From Janthinobacterium tructae (GTDB lineage: Bacteria > Pseudomonadota > Gammaproteobacteria > Burkholderiales > Burkholderiaceae_D), in contig NZ_CP041185.1 in assembly GCF_006517255.1 (NCBI RefSeq), positions 5,084,001 through 5,148,000 of the forward strand: DNA of 64,000 bases, in the 5' to 3' direction. The notes under the pieces were generated by a model that did not search any database, was not told the origin of the DNA, and saw nothing but the letters and a program-made list of their open reading frames with translations. Of this stretch, positions 26,724 to 34,477 are shown one piece after another (position 1 is the stretch's first letter; every line of letters begins with the position of its first letter). The position numbers were made by a program, and so were the translations under genes.

Positions 26724-28058
26724 TCAGCCCTTGGCCGCCGTTTGCGGCCCGCCGCGCATGGCGAACACCATGACGGCCGAGACGATGGCGGGGATGGCGA
26801 CAACGAGGAAAATCGTGCTGTTGGGCCAGTTCAGGCGGATCAACTCGCCACCGAGCACGGGGCCGATGATGGAGCCGATGCGCCCGATGCCCAGGCTCCA
26901 GCCGATGCCCGTCGAGCGCAAGGTGGTCGGGTAGTAGCTGGCCGCCAGAGCGTTGACAGCCGGTTGGCCGCCCACCACGCAAAAGCCCGCGATGAAGATC
27001 GTAATGAAGAGGAAGGCCAGCGACACGTCGGGACGGCCGATCAGGGCAATGGCGACTGCGGCAACGAGGAAGCACGGCAGCAGGATGCGGCGGAAGCTGG
27101 AGCGGTCGATCAGCTGGCCCATGACGAGGGTGCCGATGGTGCCGCCCACTTGCAGGGCCGTGCCGGCCAGCACGGCGTTGGCCGTGGACAGGCCCGCTTC
27201 CTTGGCGATGGTCGGCAGCCAGTTGGAGAGGAAATATAAATTGAGCAAGTTCATGAAGTTGATGACCCACAACAAGATCGTCATCTTCGCGCGGCCGTCC
27301 GTAAACAATTGCAGCACGGGCGCGCCCTTGTGTTCTTTCTCATGCACGACGTATTGCGTGTCGGCCGTGATGGTCACCGTCGGGTCGATGCGTTTCAACC
27401 ACTGCGCCACCTTGTCCAGCTTGCGTTTCTTCAATACCAGGAATTGCATCGATTCCGGCAGCAGGAAGAACATCAGCACACCGATCACGAGCGGTACCAC
27501 GCCGCCCACGTAAAACACGGATTGCCAGCCGAATGCGGGAATCAGCGCGGCGGACAGCAGCCCACCGAGCACGGCGCCCAGCGTAAAGCCGCACGATACC
27601 AGCATCATCAGGGTGACTTTCTTGCGCAGGGGGCTGTATTCGCCGGCCAGCGCCATGGCGTTCGGCATCACGGCGCCCAGGCCCAGGCCCGTGATGAAAC
27701 GGATCAGCTGCAATTGCTCGATGTTCGTCGCCAGCGGCGTGACCAGCATGCACAGCGAAAAGAAGATGGTCGAGCCGATCAGCACGGGACGGCGGCCGAA
27801 CTTGTCGGCCGTGATGCTGAAGACGAGCGAGCCGACCAGCATGCCCAGCAAGCCCGCGCCAAACACGGGGCCCAGGTTGGCCTTGCTAACGTGCCAGTCG
27901 GCAATGATGGCGGGCGCTACATAGCCCATCGCCTGTACATCGAAGCCATCCATGATGACGCATAGCCCGCACAGTATCAGCATGCCGATCTGGAAGGAGC
28001 CGATCCTGTTGTTATTGATGAGATCGGGAATATCGATCGTCTTGCCTGCCGTGGACAT
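26724..28058 (-). CDS. MFS transporter, aromatic acid:H+ symporter (AAHS) family
   Basis: 444 residues with 12 helices. The AAHS signature DGFDVQAMGYVAP lies in the first helix and the MFS loop GxxxDKFGRRP (SITADKFGRRPVLIG) follows helix 2. PcaK-type relatives import 4-hydroxybenzoate, protocatechuate or related acids; the exact substrate is not deducible. AGGAGCGGCACC precedes the ATG. No aromatic-catabolism gene is adjacent, so the context gives no help. Confidence 0.9.
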   Translation of the reverse strand: MSTAGKTIDIPDLINNNRIGSFQIGMLILCGLCVIMDGFDVQAMGYVAPAIIADWHVSKANLGPVFGAGLLGMLVGSLVFSITADKFGRRPVLIGSTIFFSLCMLVTPLATNIEQLQLIRFITGLGLGAVMPNAMALAGEYSPLRKKVTLMMLVSCGFTLGAVLGGLLSAALIPAFGWQSVFYVGGVVPLVIGVLMFFLLPESMQFLVLKKRKLDKVAQWLKRIDPTVTITADTQYVVHEKEHKGAPVLQLFTDGRAKMTILLWVINFMNLLNLYFLSNWLPTIAKEAGLSTANAVLAGTALQVGGTIGTLVMGQLIDRSSFRRILLPCFLVAAVAIALIGRPDVSLAFLFITIFIAGFCVVGGQPAVNALAASYYPTTLRSTGIGWSLGIGRIGSIIGPVLGGELIRLNWPNSTIFLVVAIPAIVSAVMVFAMRGGPQTAAKG

Positions 28059-28182
28059 GGTGCCGCTCCTGTTTTTTTATGGTGGTCGCGCCCTTCCGGC
28101 GAGGGACAGGCGCGTGTTTGTCTCAGGCTTCATTACAATCGCTTTTGATTGATTATTCAAACGTTATTTTCGAATGGATTTA

Positions 28183-29097
28183 TCAGGTTTCCTTGTGAAT
28201 CTTCGGGTGACTCTGGATGGCGGCCAGGATCACGTCCAGCGCCGGGTGCATGATCTTGCGCTCGTTCGAAATCACATAAAACTGTTCGCGCAGGGACGAG
28301 GCGTCACCGACCAGCACGGCGCCGAATTGCTCCTCGATATCGGCCGCCAGGCTGGCGGACGCGAAAAACAGGCCCAGGCCCTTGCGGCCAAACGCGTTGA
28401 GCATGGCGTTATCCTCGAATTCACCGACCACGTCGGGGCGCACGCCTTGCTGCACCATCCATTCGTCGATGCGCCCGCGCAGGGCGTTATTGCGCGCGGG
28501 CAGTAAAAATGGGGCGCCGTGCAGGCTGTGCGGGAAATTGTCGCGGTATTGTTCGGCCAGCGCGGGGATGGCGAACAGCTTCATGGCGCTTTCTCCCCAC
28601 AGGTGGCTGGACACGCGCAGGCTGGCGCCGGCCGGCACGGCGCGGTCCGTCAACACCAGGTCCAGCTTGTGCAGGGCCAGGTCGGCCAGCAAGGACTCGA
28701 ATTCATCTTCCAGGCACACGAGCTTGACGGGCTTGTCCAGGCTGCGCGTGGCGTCGAGCATGCGGTAGGCCATCAGTTTTGGCAAGGAATCGGAAATGCC
28801 CACCGTCAGGCGCATCTTTTCCGCATCCGTGTCGGCCAGCGCTTCCTGCATCTGTTCGCCCAGCAAAAAAATCTGGTCCGCATAACCGAGCGCCAGCCGG
28901 CCCGCTTCCGTCGGCACCAGGCGCCGTCCCTGCGGCTGCAGCAGGGACTTGCCCAGCTCCTTTTCCAGCAGGGCCAGCTGGGTGCTGATGGTTTGCACGG
29001 CCAGTCCCAGGCGCTCGGCCGCGCGCGTCACGCCGCCTTCCTTGGCGACCACCCAAAAGAAGTACAAATGGCGGTAATTGAAACCGGTGGTTTTCAT
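28183..29097 (-). CDS. nhaR: NhaR-like LysR-type regulator
   Basis: 304 residues. N-terminal helix-turn-helix in YRHLYFFWVVAKEGGVTRAA, matching the E. coli NhaR start (YNHLYYFWHVYKEGSV). The effector-domain segments LVCLEDEFESLLADLALHKLDLVLTD and GEFEDNAMLNAFGRKGLG also follow NhaR. NhaR activates the Na+/H+ antiporter gene nhaA in E. coli. No nhaA is adjacent here; the gene is divergent from the TerC-like gene, so it may instead control the Ter-type cluster. Confidence 0.88.
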   Translation of the reverse strand: MKTTGFNYRHLYFFWVVAKEGGVTRAAERLGLAVQTISTQLALLEKELGKSLLQPQGRRLVPTEAGRLALGYADQIFLLGEQMQEALADTDAEKMRLTVGISDSLPKLMAYRMLDATRSLDKPVKLVCLEDEFESLLADLALHKLDLVLTDRAVPAGASLRVSSHLWGESAMKLFAIPALAEQYRDNFPHSLHGAPFLLPARNNALRGRIDEWMVQQGVRPDVVGEFEDNAMLNAFGRKGLGLFFASASLAADIEEQFGAVLVGDASSLREQFYVISNERKIMHPALDVILAAIQSHPKIHKET

Positions 29098-29107
29098 CGC
29101 ATGGTCC

Positions 29108-29153
29108 TATCTTCTGTTTTTACGAAGTAATACTTCCATTATCTTCTATTTTT
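29108..29153. promoter_or_regulatory. Palindrome flanked by direct repeats between nhaR and the terC-like gene
   Basis: A perfect 6-1-6 palindrome GAAGTAATACTTC (29124-29136) is flanked by TATCTTCTGTTTTT (29108-29121) and TATCTTCTATTTTT (29140-29153). The direct repeats are 32 bp apart, about three helical turns. This is a plausible LysR-type operator for the divergent NhaR-like regulator. Prediction only. Confidence 0.5.
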
Positions 29154-29212
29154 AAATGTGTCACATGTCCATATACTACGTTCCATTGAATTTGGATAAA
29201 GGGGAACTATCG

Positions 29213-30286
29213 ATGAAACATTTCAGAGTGTCCTTTCTAGTGACATTTATCTGCCTGGGCATTTCCGCCTGGTGGGGTTACACGCAAGGTGGCGTGTCGA
29301 CCATGCTGTCGGCATTGGGCATTGCGGTGATCCTGGGCGTGATGGAAGTCTCGCTGTCGTTTGACAACGCGGTGGTCAACGCTTCGGTGCTGAAGAACTG
29401 GGACAAGTTCTGGCAGAACCTGTTCCTCGGCGTGGGTATCATCATCGCCGTGTTCGGCATGCGTCTGCTGTTCCCGCTGGTTATCGTGGCGCAAGCGGCC
29501 GACCTGGGCTTGCTGGAAGTATGGAATCTGGCCCTGAGCAATCCGGAACAGTATTCGATGCACCTGACGAATCACCACGCGGAAGTGGCGGCTTTCGGCG
29601 GTATCTTCCTGCTGCTGGTGTTCCTGAACTTCCTGCTGGACTCGGAGAAAGAAACGCACTGGCTGGGCCGCATTGAAGAAAAACTGGGTGCGCTGGGCAA
29701 GATCTCGTCGATTTCCGTGATGATCGCGCTGGGCACCCTGATGGCCAGCCTGTCGATGATCGACGAAGGCCAGAAACTGGTGGTACTGACGGCCGGCCTG
29801 TGGGGTATTTTGACCTACGTGGGCGTCGATGTGATCAGCGGCTTGCTGGAAGGCGATAACGGCGATGGCAACATGGGTGACATCATCAAGCGCGGCGGTA
29901 TTGGCGGCTTCCTGTACCTGGAAGTGCTCGACGCCTCGTTCAGCTTTGACGGCGTGATCGGCGCGTTTGCCATCACCAAGGATGTCGTGATCATCATGCT
30001 GGGCCTGGCAATCGGCGCGATGTTCGTGCGTTCGATGACGGTGTTCCTGGTGCGCAAGGGCACGCTCGACGAGTTCGTTTATCTGGAGCACGGCGCGCAC
30101 TATGCGATCGGTATCCTGGCCGTGATCATGTTGGTCAGCATGAAGTTCCACATTCCCGAGATCTTCACGGGTCTGATTGGGGTGGCTTTCATTCTCGCCT
30201 CGCTGTGGTCGTCGATTCGCTACAAGCGCAGGATGGCGCACGAAGAAGGCCAGACGCAAGCGCTGGAGCCGGTCAAGGCAGTGTAA
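29213..30286 (+). CDS. TerC-like membrane protein (DUF475)
   Basis: 357 residues, about nine transmembrane helices. Paired acidic motifs in membrane segments, EVSLSFDNAVVNASV near residue 45 and EVLDASFSFDGVIGAFAIT near 240, are the TerC-superfamily signature for metal binding. DUF475 proteins occur with TerD genes. The ATG at 29213 has GGGGAA upstream; an in-frame start at 29156 would extend it by a hydrophilic stretch without a ribosome site. First gene of a Ter cluster; TerD follows 131 bp downstream. Confidence 0.92.
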   Translation: MKHFRVSFLVTFICLGISAWWGYTQGGVSTMLSALGIAVILGVMEVSLSFDNAVVNASVLKNWDKFWQNLFLGVGIIIAVFGMRLLFPLVIVAQAADLGLLEVWNLALSNPEQYSMHLTNHHAEVAAFGGIFLLLVFLNFLLDSEKETHWLGRIEEKLGALGKISSISVMIALGTLMASLSMIDEGQKLVVLTAGLWGILTYVGVDVISGLLEGDNGDGNMGDIIKRGGIGGFLYLEVLDASFSFDGVIGAFAITKDVVIIMLGLAIGAMFVRSMTVFLVRKGTLDEFVYLEHGAHYAIGILAVIMLVSMKFHIPEIFTGLIGVAFILASLWSSIRYKRRMAHEEGQTQALEPVKAV

Positions 30287-30417
30287 AGAATGCGCGGCAA
30301 ACGACTACACCCGTTTGTCGGCAAGTTGTAGCAAGCGTCGCCGCCGGCCTGGGGAGTCAGGCCGGTGGAGGGCGCCAGGTGTTTGGTCATACACAACCCA
30401 CATAGGAGAAACACATC

Positions 30418-30993
30418 ATGGCAATCAGTCTGCAAAAAGGCGGCAACGTCAACCTGAGCAAAGAAGCCCCCGGCATTTCGAAGATGATCATCGGCCTGGG
30501 CTGGGATGCCCGCGCCACCGACGGCGCCGCATTCGACATCGACGGTTCGATCTTCCTGCTGAAGGCCGACGGCAAGGTTCGCGCCGACGTCGACATGATT
30601 TTTTACAACAACCTGAAATCGAGCGACGGTTCCGTCACCCACTCGGGCGACAACACCACCGGCGCTGGCGATGGCGATGATGAAACCGTCATCGTCGACC
30701 TGGCCACGGTGCCAGCCGAGATCGACAAGATCGCCGTCTGCGTCACGATTCACGATGCCGAAGCGCGCAAGCAAAACTTTGGTATGGTGTCGAAGGCGTA
30801 CGTGCGTTGCGTGAATGCCAACGGCAACACGGAAATCGCCCGCTTCGACCTGTCGGAAGACGGTTCGGCGGAAACGGCGATGGTCTTCGGTGAAATCTAC
30901 CGCAATGGCGCCGATTGGAAATTCAAGGCCATCGGCCAGGGCTACAAGGGCGGCCTGGGCCCCCTGGCAGCATCGTTCGGCGTCGGCGTATAA
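30418..30993 (+). CDS. terD: TerD family protein
   Basis: 191 residues, one TerD domain. Calcium-binding acidic motif GDNTTGAGDGDDE at about residues 78-90, core GLGWDARATDG near 22-32 and IYRNGADWKFKAIGQG near the end are all present. TerD-family proteins bind Ca2+ and act with TerC in tellurite and envelope stress responses. AGGAGAA lies 9 bp before ATG. It is closer to TerD/TerE than to the TerZ-like paralogue 1.4 kb downstream. Confidence 0.94.
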   Translation: MAISLQKGGNVNLSKEAPGISKMIIGLGWDARATDGAAFDIDGSIFLLKADGKVRADVDMIFYNNLKSSDGSVTHSGDNTTGAGDGDDETVIVDLATVPAEIDKIAVCVTIHDAEARKQNFGMVSKAYVRCVNANGNTEIARFDLSEDGSAETAMVFGEIYRNGADWKFKAIGQGYKGGLGPLAASFGVGV

Positions 30994-31066
30994 GTCGTCA
31001 ATAGCAAAGGCGGTCCGCGATGCGGGCCGCCGCCATCACCATCATCGGCAAGGAAGGAACAGTTGA

Positions 31067-31762
31067 ATGCCAGTTTTTAATGTGACAGGGGATGTCGACC
31101 CGTTCCTGCATGTGTCGCTTGCCAAGGGCGAGAAGATTTATTGCGAATCCAACGCGATGGTGATGATGGAAACCAATCTTGAGCTGAAAGGCAAGATGAC
31201 TGGCGGCATAGGCGCCGCGCTGTTGCGCACCTTTGCCAACGGGGAATCGTTCTTTCAGCAGCATATCGAGGCCATGCGGGGCGACGGCGACTGTCTGCTG
31301 TCGCCTACCTTGCCCGGCGCGATGCGGGTGCTGGATGTGGGCGCCCAGCAATACATGATCAGCGACGGCGCCTTCGTGGCGGCCAGTGCTGGCGTGGAAT
31401 TGAAGGTGCGCACGCAAAGCCTTGGCAATGCGCTGTTTGCCCAGAGCGGTGGTTTTTTCATCACCGAGACGGCAGGCAGCGGCCAGTTGGCGGTCTCCGG
31501 TTTTGGCGCGATGTCGATACTGGAAGTGACGCCTGGCAAGGACGTGGTGATCGATAACTCGCACGTCGTGTGCTGGGATAACCGCCTGCAATACGAAATT
31601 TCCATGACGACCGGCAGCAGCGGCGGCTTTCTGGGCAATTTGATCAATAGCCAGACCAGCGGCGAGGGCGTAGTGCTGAAGTTTTCAGGCACGGGAAAAA
31701 TCCTCGTGTGCTCGCGTAACCGCGCAGCCTTCCTCGCCTGGACCCAAAGCAAGCCGGCGTAA
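31067..31762 (+). CDS. AIM24/TIGR00266 family protein
   Basis: 231 residues. The TIGR00266 pattern is clear: KGEKIYCESNAMVMMETNL, GGIGAALLRTFANGESFF, LLSPTLPGAMRVLDVG and SGGFFITETAGSGQLAVSGFG. This AIM24-type beta-helix fold protein has no membrane helix. It is often found among TerD genes in bacteria; biochemical role unknown. AAGGAAGGAAC is the ribosome site. Confidence 0.92.
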   Translation: MPVFNVTGDVDPFLHVSLAKGEKIYCESNAMVMMETNLELKGKMTGGIGAALLRTFANGESFFQQHIEAMRGDGDCLLSPTLPGAMRVLDVGAQQYMISDGAFVAASAGVELKVRTQSLGNALFAQSGGFFITETAGSGQLAVSGFGAMSILEVTPGKDVVIDNSHVVCWDNRLQYEISMTTGSSGGFLGNLINSQTSGEGVVLKFSGTGKILVCSRNRAAFLAWTQSKPA

Positions 31763-31801
31763 CTAACATTTGATGTAACCAAGCAAACAGGAGCTATGCG
31801 T

Positions 31802-32383
31802 ATGTCTGTCAATTTGAGCAAAGGCCAGAAGATTTCTCTGGATAAAGAAGCTGGTGCCACCCTGACCCGTATCACCATGGGCCTGGGCTGGGATGCGGTC
31901 AAGACCAAGGGTTTCCTCGGTTTCGGTTCGAAGACCGAAGCCGTCGACCTGGACGCGTCGTGCGTCATGTTCGACGAGAACAAGAGCACGTCCGACATCG
32001 TCTGGTTCCGCCAGCTGAAAAGCAAGGACGGCAGTGTCGTTCACACGGGCGACAACCGCACGGGTGCGGGCGATGGCGACGACGAACAGATCAATGTTGA
32101 TCTGTCGAAAGTGCCGGCGCACGTGAAAAGCCTGGTCTTCACCGTCAACAGCTTTACTGGCCAGAATTTCTCGCAGGTGGAAAACGCCTATTGCCGCATC
32201 TTGAATGCCAGCAATAACCAGGAAGTCGCGCGTTTCAACCTGTCTGTGCAAGGTTCCCACACGGCACAGATCATGGCCAGGCTGTACCGCCATAACGGCG
32301 AATGGAAGATGCACGCCATCGGTGAAAACGGCAACGGTCGCACGTTTGACGACTTGATGCCGCAGATTACCGTGCATCTATAA
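31802..32383 (+). CDS. terZ: TerZ-like TerD-domain protein
   Basis: 193 residues. Strong TerZ hallmarks: VNLSKGQKISLDKEAG, MGLGWDAVKTKGFLGFG, VDLDASCVMFDENK, VWFRQLKSKDGSVVHTGDN and GRTFDDLMPQI. The Ca2+ motif GDNRTGAGDGDDE is intact. The ATG at 31802 is preferred over 31796 because AGGAG ends at 31793, giving 8 bp spacing. It is in line with the AIM24 gene 39 bp upstream. Confidence 0.93.
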   Translation: MSVNLSKGQKISLDKEAGATLTRITMGLGWDAVKTKGFLGFGSKTEAVDLDASCVMFDENKSTSDIVWFRQLKSKDGSVVHTGDNRTGAGDGDDEQINVDLSKVPAHVKSLVFTVNSFTGQNFSQVENAYCRILNASNNQEVARFNLSVQGSHTAQIMARLYRHNGEWKMHAIGENGNGRTFDDLMPQITVHL

Positions 32384-32463
32384 GGAGCAGTACGCAGCGG
32401 GCGGGGGACGGACCGGATACCGGCCCTTGTCCGCTGCTCTATATTGAAGGAGAGTATGTCGTG

Positions 32464-32682
32464 ATGCGATTGCTGATAGCCTTGCTACTTCCGTGTCTCA
32501 CGTTTTTCATGCTGGGGCGCCCGCTGGCCGGTGCCGCCGCCTTGATCTTGCAGTGCACTGTGATCGGCTGGGCGCCGGCGGCCCTGTGGGCCCTGTACAC
32601 GGTGAACCAGCATAAAACGGAGCAGGAACTGGAAGGTGCGTTAAGCCGCAGCTACATGCGCAGGCGCAGTCGGTTGATCTAA
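32464..32682 (+). CDS. Pmp3/YqaE-like small membrane protein
   Basis: 72 residues with two hydrophobic segments (LLIALLLPCLTFFMLGRPL; LILQCTVIGWAPAALWALY), the second resembling the Pmp3/YqaE pattern (LGWxPGxxHALY). A basic tail ends the protein. AAGGAGAG precedes GTG at 32461 and ATG at 32464; either could start it. Pmp3 proteins affect membrane potential and cation tolerance in other organisms. It closes the Ter cluster, ahead of a terminator. Confidence 0.8.
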   Translation: MRLLIALLLPCLTFFMLGRPLAGAAALILQCTVIGWAPAALWALYTVNQHKTEQELEGALSRSYMRRRSRLI

Positions 32683-32710
32683 ATCAGCCGGGCGCCAGGA
32701 ATCCTTGCGC

Positions 32711-32745
32711 TAAAGCCCGCACGAGCGATCGTGCGGGCTTTTTTG
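32711..32745. terminator. Intrinsic terminator between the Ter cluster and the patatin gene
   Basis: AAAGCCCGCACGA, GCGA loop, TCGTGCGGGCTTTTTT: a perfect 10-bp stem with A and T tracts on both sides, so it serves both converging genes. Confidence 0.92.
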
Positions 32746-32752
32746 TACGCGC

Positions 32753-34405
32753 TTACTTCTTGCAGCGTATCGGCACGTTCACGGAATTGCCGTCCGAACT
32801 CAGGTTGCGGTACTGCAAATCTTCACTTTCGATGGCGAAGCGGGGCACGGCGTGCACATAGCGCTGCTTGCAGACGGTATCGTCATTGATCAGCTGGCCC
32901 GCCAGCATGTAATCGCACAGGGCAAAGCGCGATTCCTCGTCATCGAGGATCAGCACGCGCGCGGCGCTGTACAGGGCCGCTTGCAAGACGTCCGGGCTGC
33001 AGTTTTCCGGGCCCGTCAGCTTCAGATGGGTTTTCGTTTGCGTGGCCAGGCGTTGCAGCTTGACGAGGGCGGCGCGCTCTTCCTTGCGCGCGCCATCGAC
33101 TTGCGCGTCGCCGCTGGACAGACGCAGCGCCAGCGAAGCGATCTGGTCGATGGAAATATGCCAGGAAAAGCCTTCCAGCCGCGTGCGGATCTGGCCCGGC
33201 AAGGGATCGGCCGCATCGACTTCGCAGCGGTACTGGCCCAGGTGGGGGCGGCACAGCACGGGAATGGCAAAGGCCGAGGTGCGCTTGCCCTTGACGAACT
33301 TCTGGCTCAGGTCGCCAAAGTTTTCATGCGTGATGGTGTCGAAGCGGGCTTGCCCAAAGCCCATCTTGACGAGGTTTTCCTTGCGCTGGCGCGAAAACAG
33401 GGCGTCGACGGCATCGTAGATATTCTTGTTGAAGATGCGATCCAGCGGCTGGCGCTCGTCCGACATTTTTTCGAAGACGGCGCTGGAATTGGGCGCGTTG
33501 GCATCGATGGCAATGAGGATGAAGGGCTTGCTGTTCAGGCGCGGCGGCACGACGGCCATGTCGTTGCCGTACAGCTGCGTCAGGGCCACGTCCCACAGGG
33601 TTTCCACGCCCAGGTTGTCGGCCGCGCCGCCGTCGAACAGGTGCACGTAGGACGGCGATTCGCGCGATTCGGAACCGAGTTCCGGCACGAAACTGTTTTT
33701 CGGGCGGAAACGCTCGAAGGTGACGGAATCGAACACGCCGGGAAAGGCGGCCGAGGTGGCCACGGCCGTGGCCAGGCGGATATCCTGGATCGGCGAATGC
33801 AGGGTGCCGTAAAAATACTCATAGGAAAACACCACGCGCTTGCCGCCATCGGTGGCGTCCGTCGCGTTGGCCAGGAAGATGGGGCCGTCGTGCGGCAAGT
33901 CCTGGTAGGTTTTCTTGTCGTACAGCACATCGTCCAGCACGTCGGACAGGAACGAGGTGCGCGTCTTGTTCGTCAACAACATCGTCGTCAGATTGGCCGG
34001 TTTCAAAATGGTCTGGCCGAAGAAATCCGTTTTGAGTTTGCTGCGCAGCAAGGGCCAATTCGTTTGCTTGCCATGCAGCGCATAGTAGCCGCCCGCGATG
34101 GCGCCGCCCGAGACGCCGGAGATGGCAGAGGCGCCGCTGACGAGGCCAAACTCTTCCAGCTGCTCCAGCGAGGCGGCCGAGAAATTGGCGGCGCGGCTGC
34201 CGCCGCCGGACAGGGCGATGCCGATGAAGTGGTCGTTGGGCATCGGATTCTGGATGCGTGCCTTGGGCGCATCGATGCGCAGGCGTGGGGTTTCCTGCAC
34301 GGTGAACGTGCGGTTTTCGACGCCGCTGTTGGGGCGCAGGGCGAGTACCGTGCAGCCGCTCAGCAGTGCAACGAGGACAAAGGGTGCGAACAAGCGTGGA
34401 TGCAT
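32753..34405 (-). CDS. Patatin-like phospholipase lipoprotein
   Basis: 550 residues. Lipobox LLSGC with Cys18. Oxyanion hole GGGSR at about 67-71 and nucleophile GVSGG (Ser99) are intact, and the catalytic Asp lies in FDGGAADNLG, so a Ser-Asp dyad is present. The long C-terminal region (about 330-550) is not recognised. It is predicted to be an envelope-anchored lipid acyl hydrolase. The start at 34405 is chosen because the upstream extension to 34465 lacks a signal peptide. Confidence 0.9.
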   Translation of the reverse strand: MHPRLFAPFVLVALLSGCTVLALRPNSGVENRTFTVQETPRLRIDAPKARIQNPMPNDHFIGIALSGGGSRAANFSAASLEQLEEFGLVSGASAISGVSGGAIAGGYYALHGKQTNWPLLRSKLKTDFFGQTILKPANLTTMLLTNKTRTSFLSDVLDDVLYDKKTYQDLPHDGPIFLANATDATDGGKRVVFSYEYFYGTLHSPIQDIRLATAVATSAAFPGVFDSVTFERFRPKNSFVPELGSESRESPSYVHLFDGGAADNLGVETLWDVALTQLYGNDMAVVPPRLNSKPFILIAIDANAPNSSAVFEKMSDERQPLDRIFNKNIYDAVDALFSRQRKENLVKMGFGQARFDTITHENFGDLSQKFVKGKRTSAFAIPVLCRPHLGQYRCEVDAADPLPGQIRTRLEGFSWHISIDQIASLALRLSSGDAQVDGARKEERAALVKLQRLATQTKTHLKLTGPENCSPDVLQAALYSAARVLILDDEESRFALCDYMLAGQLINDDTVCKQRYVHAVPRFAIESEDLQYRNLSSDGNSVNVPIRCKK

Positions 34406-34477
34406 GCGTGATCTGTGCGTAGTCAGGGGTTGGGATACGGACGGAAACGTGTGCGATTCTAACAAACTTGCCTATGC

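Noticed and set aside
28144..28163. TTTGA ... TCAAA inverted repeat downstream of nhaR
   Set aside because: Only 5 bp arms in an AT-rich stretch; likely chance.
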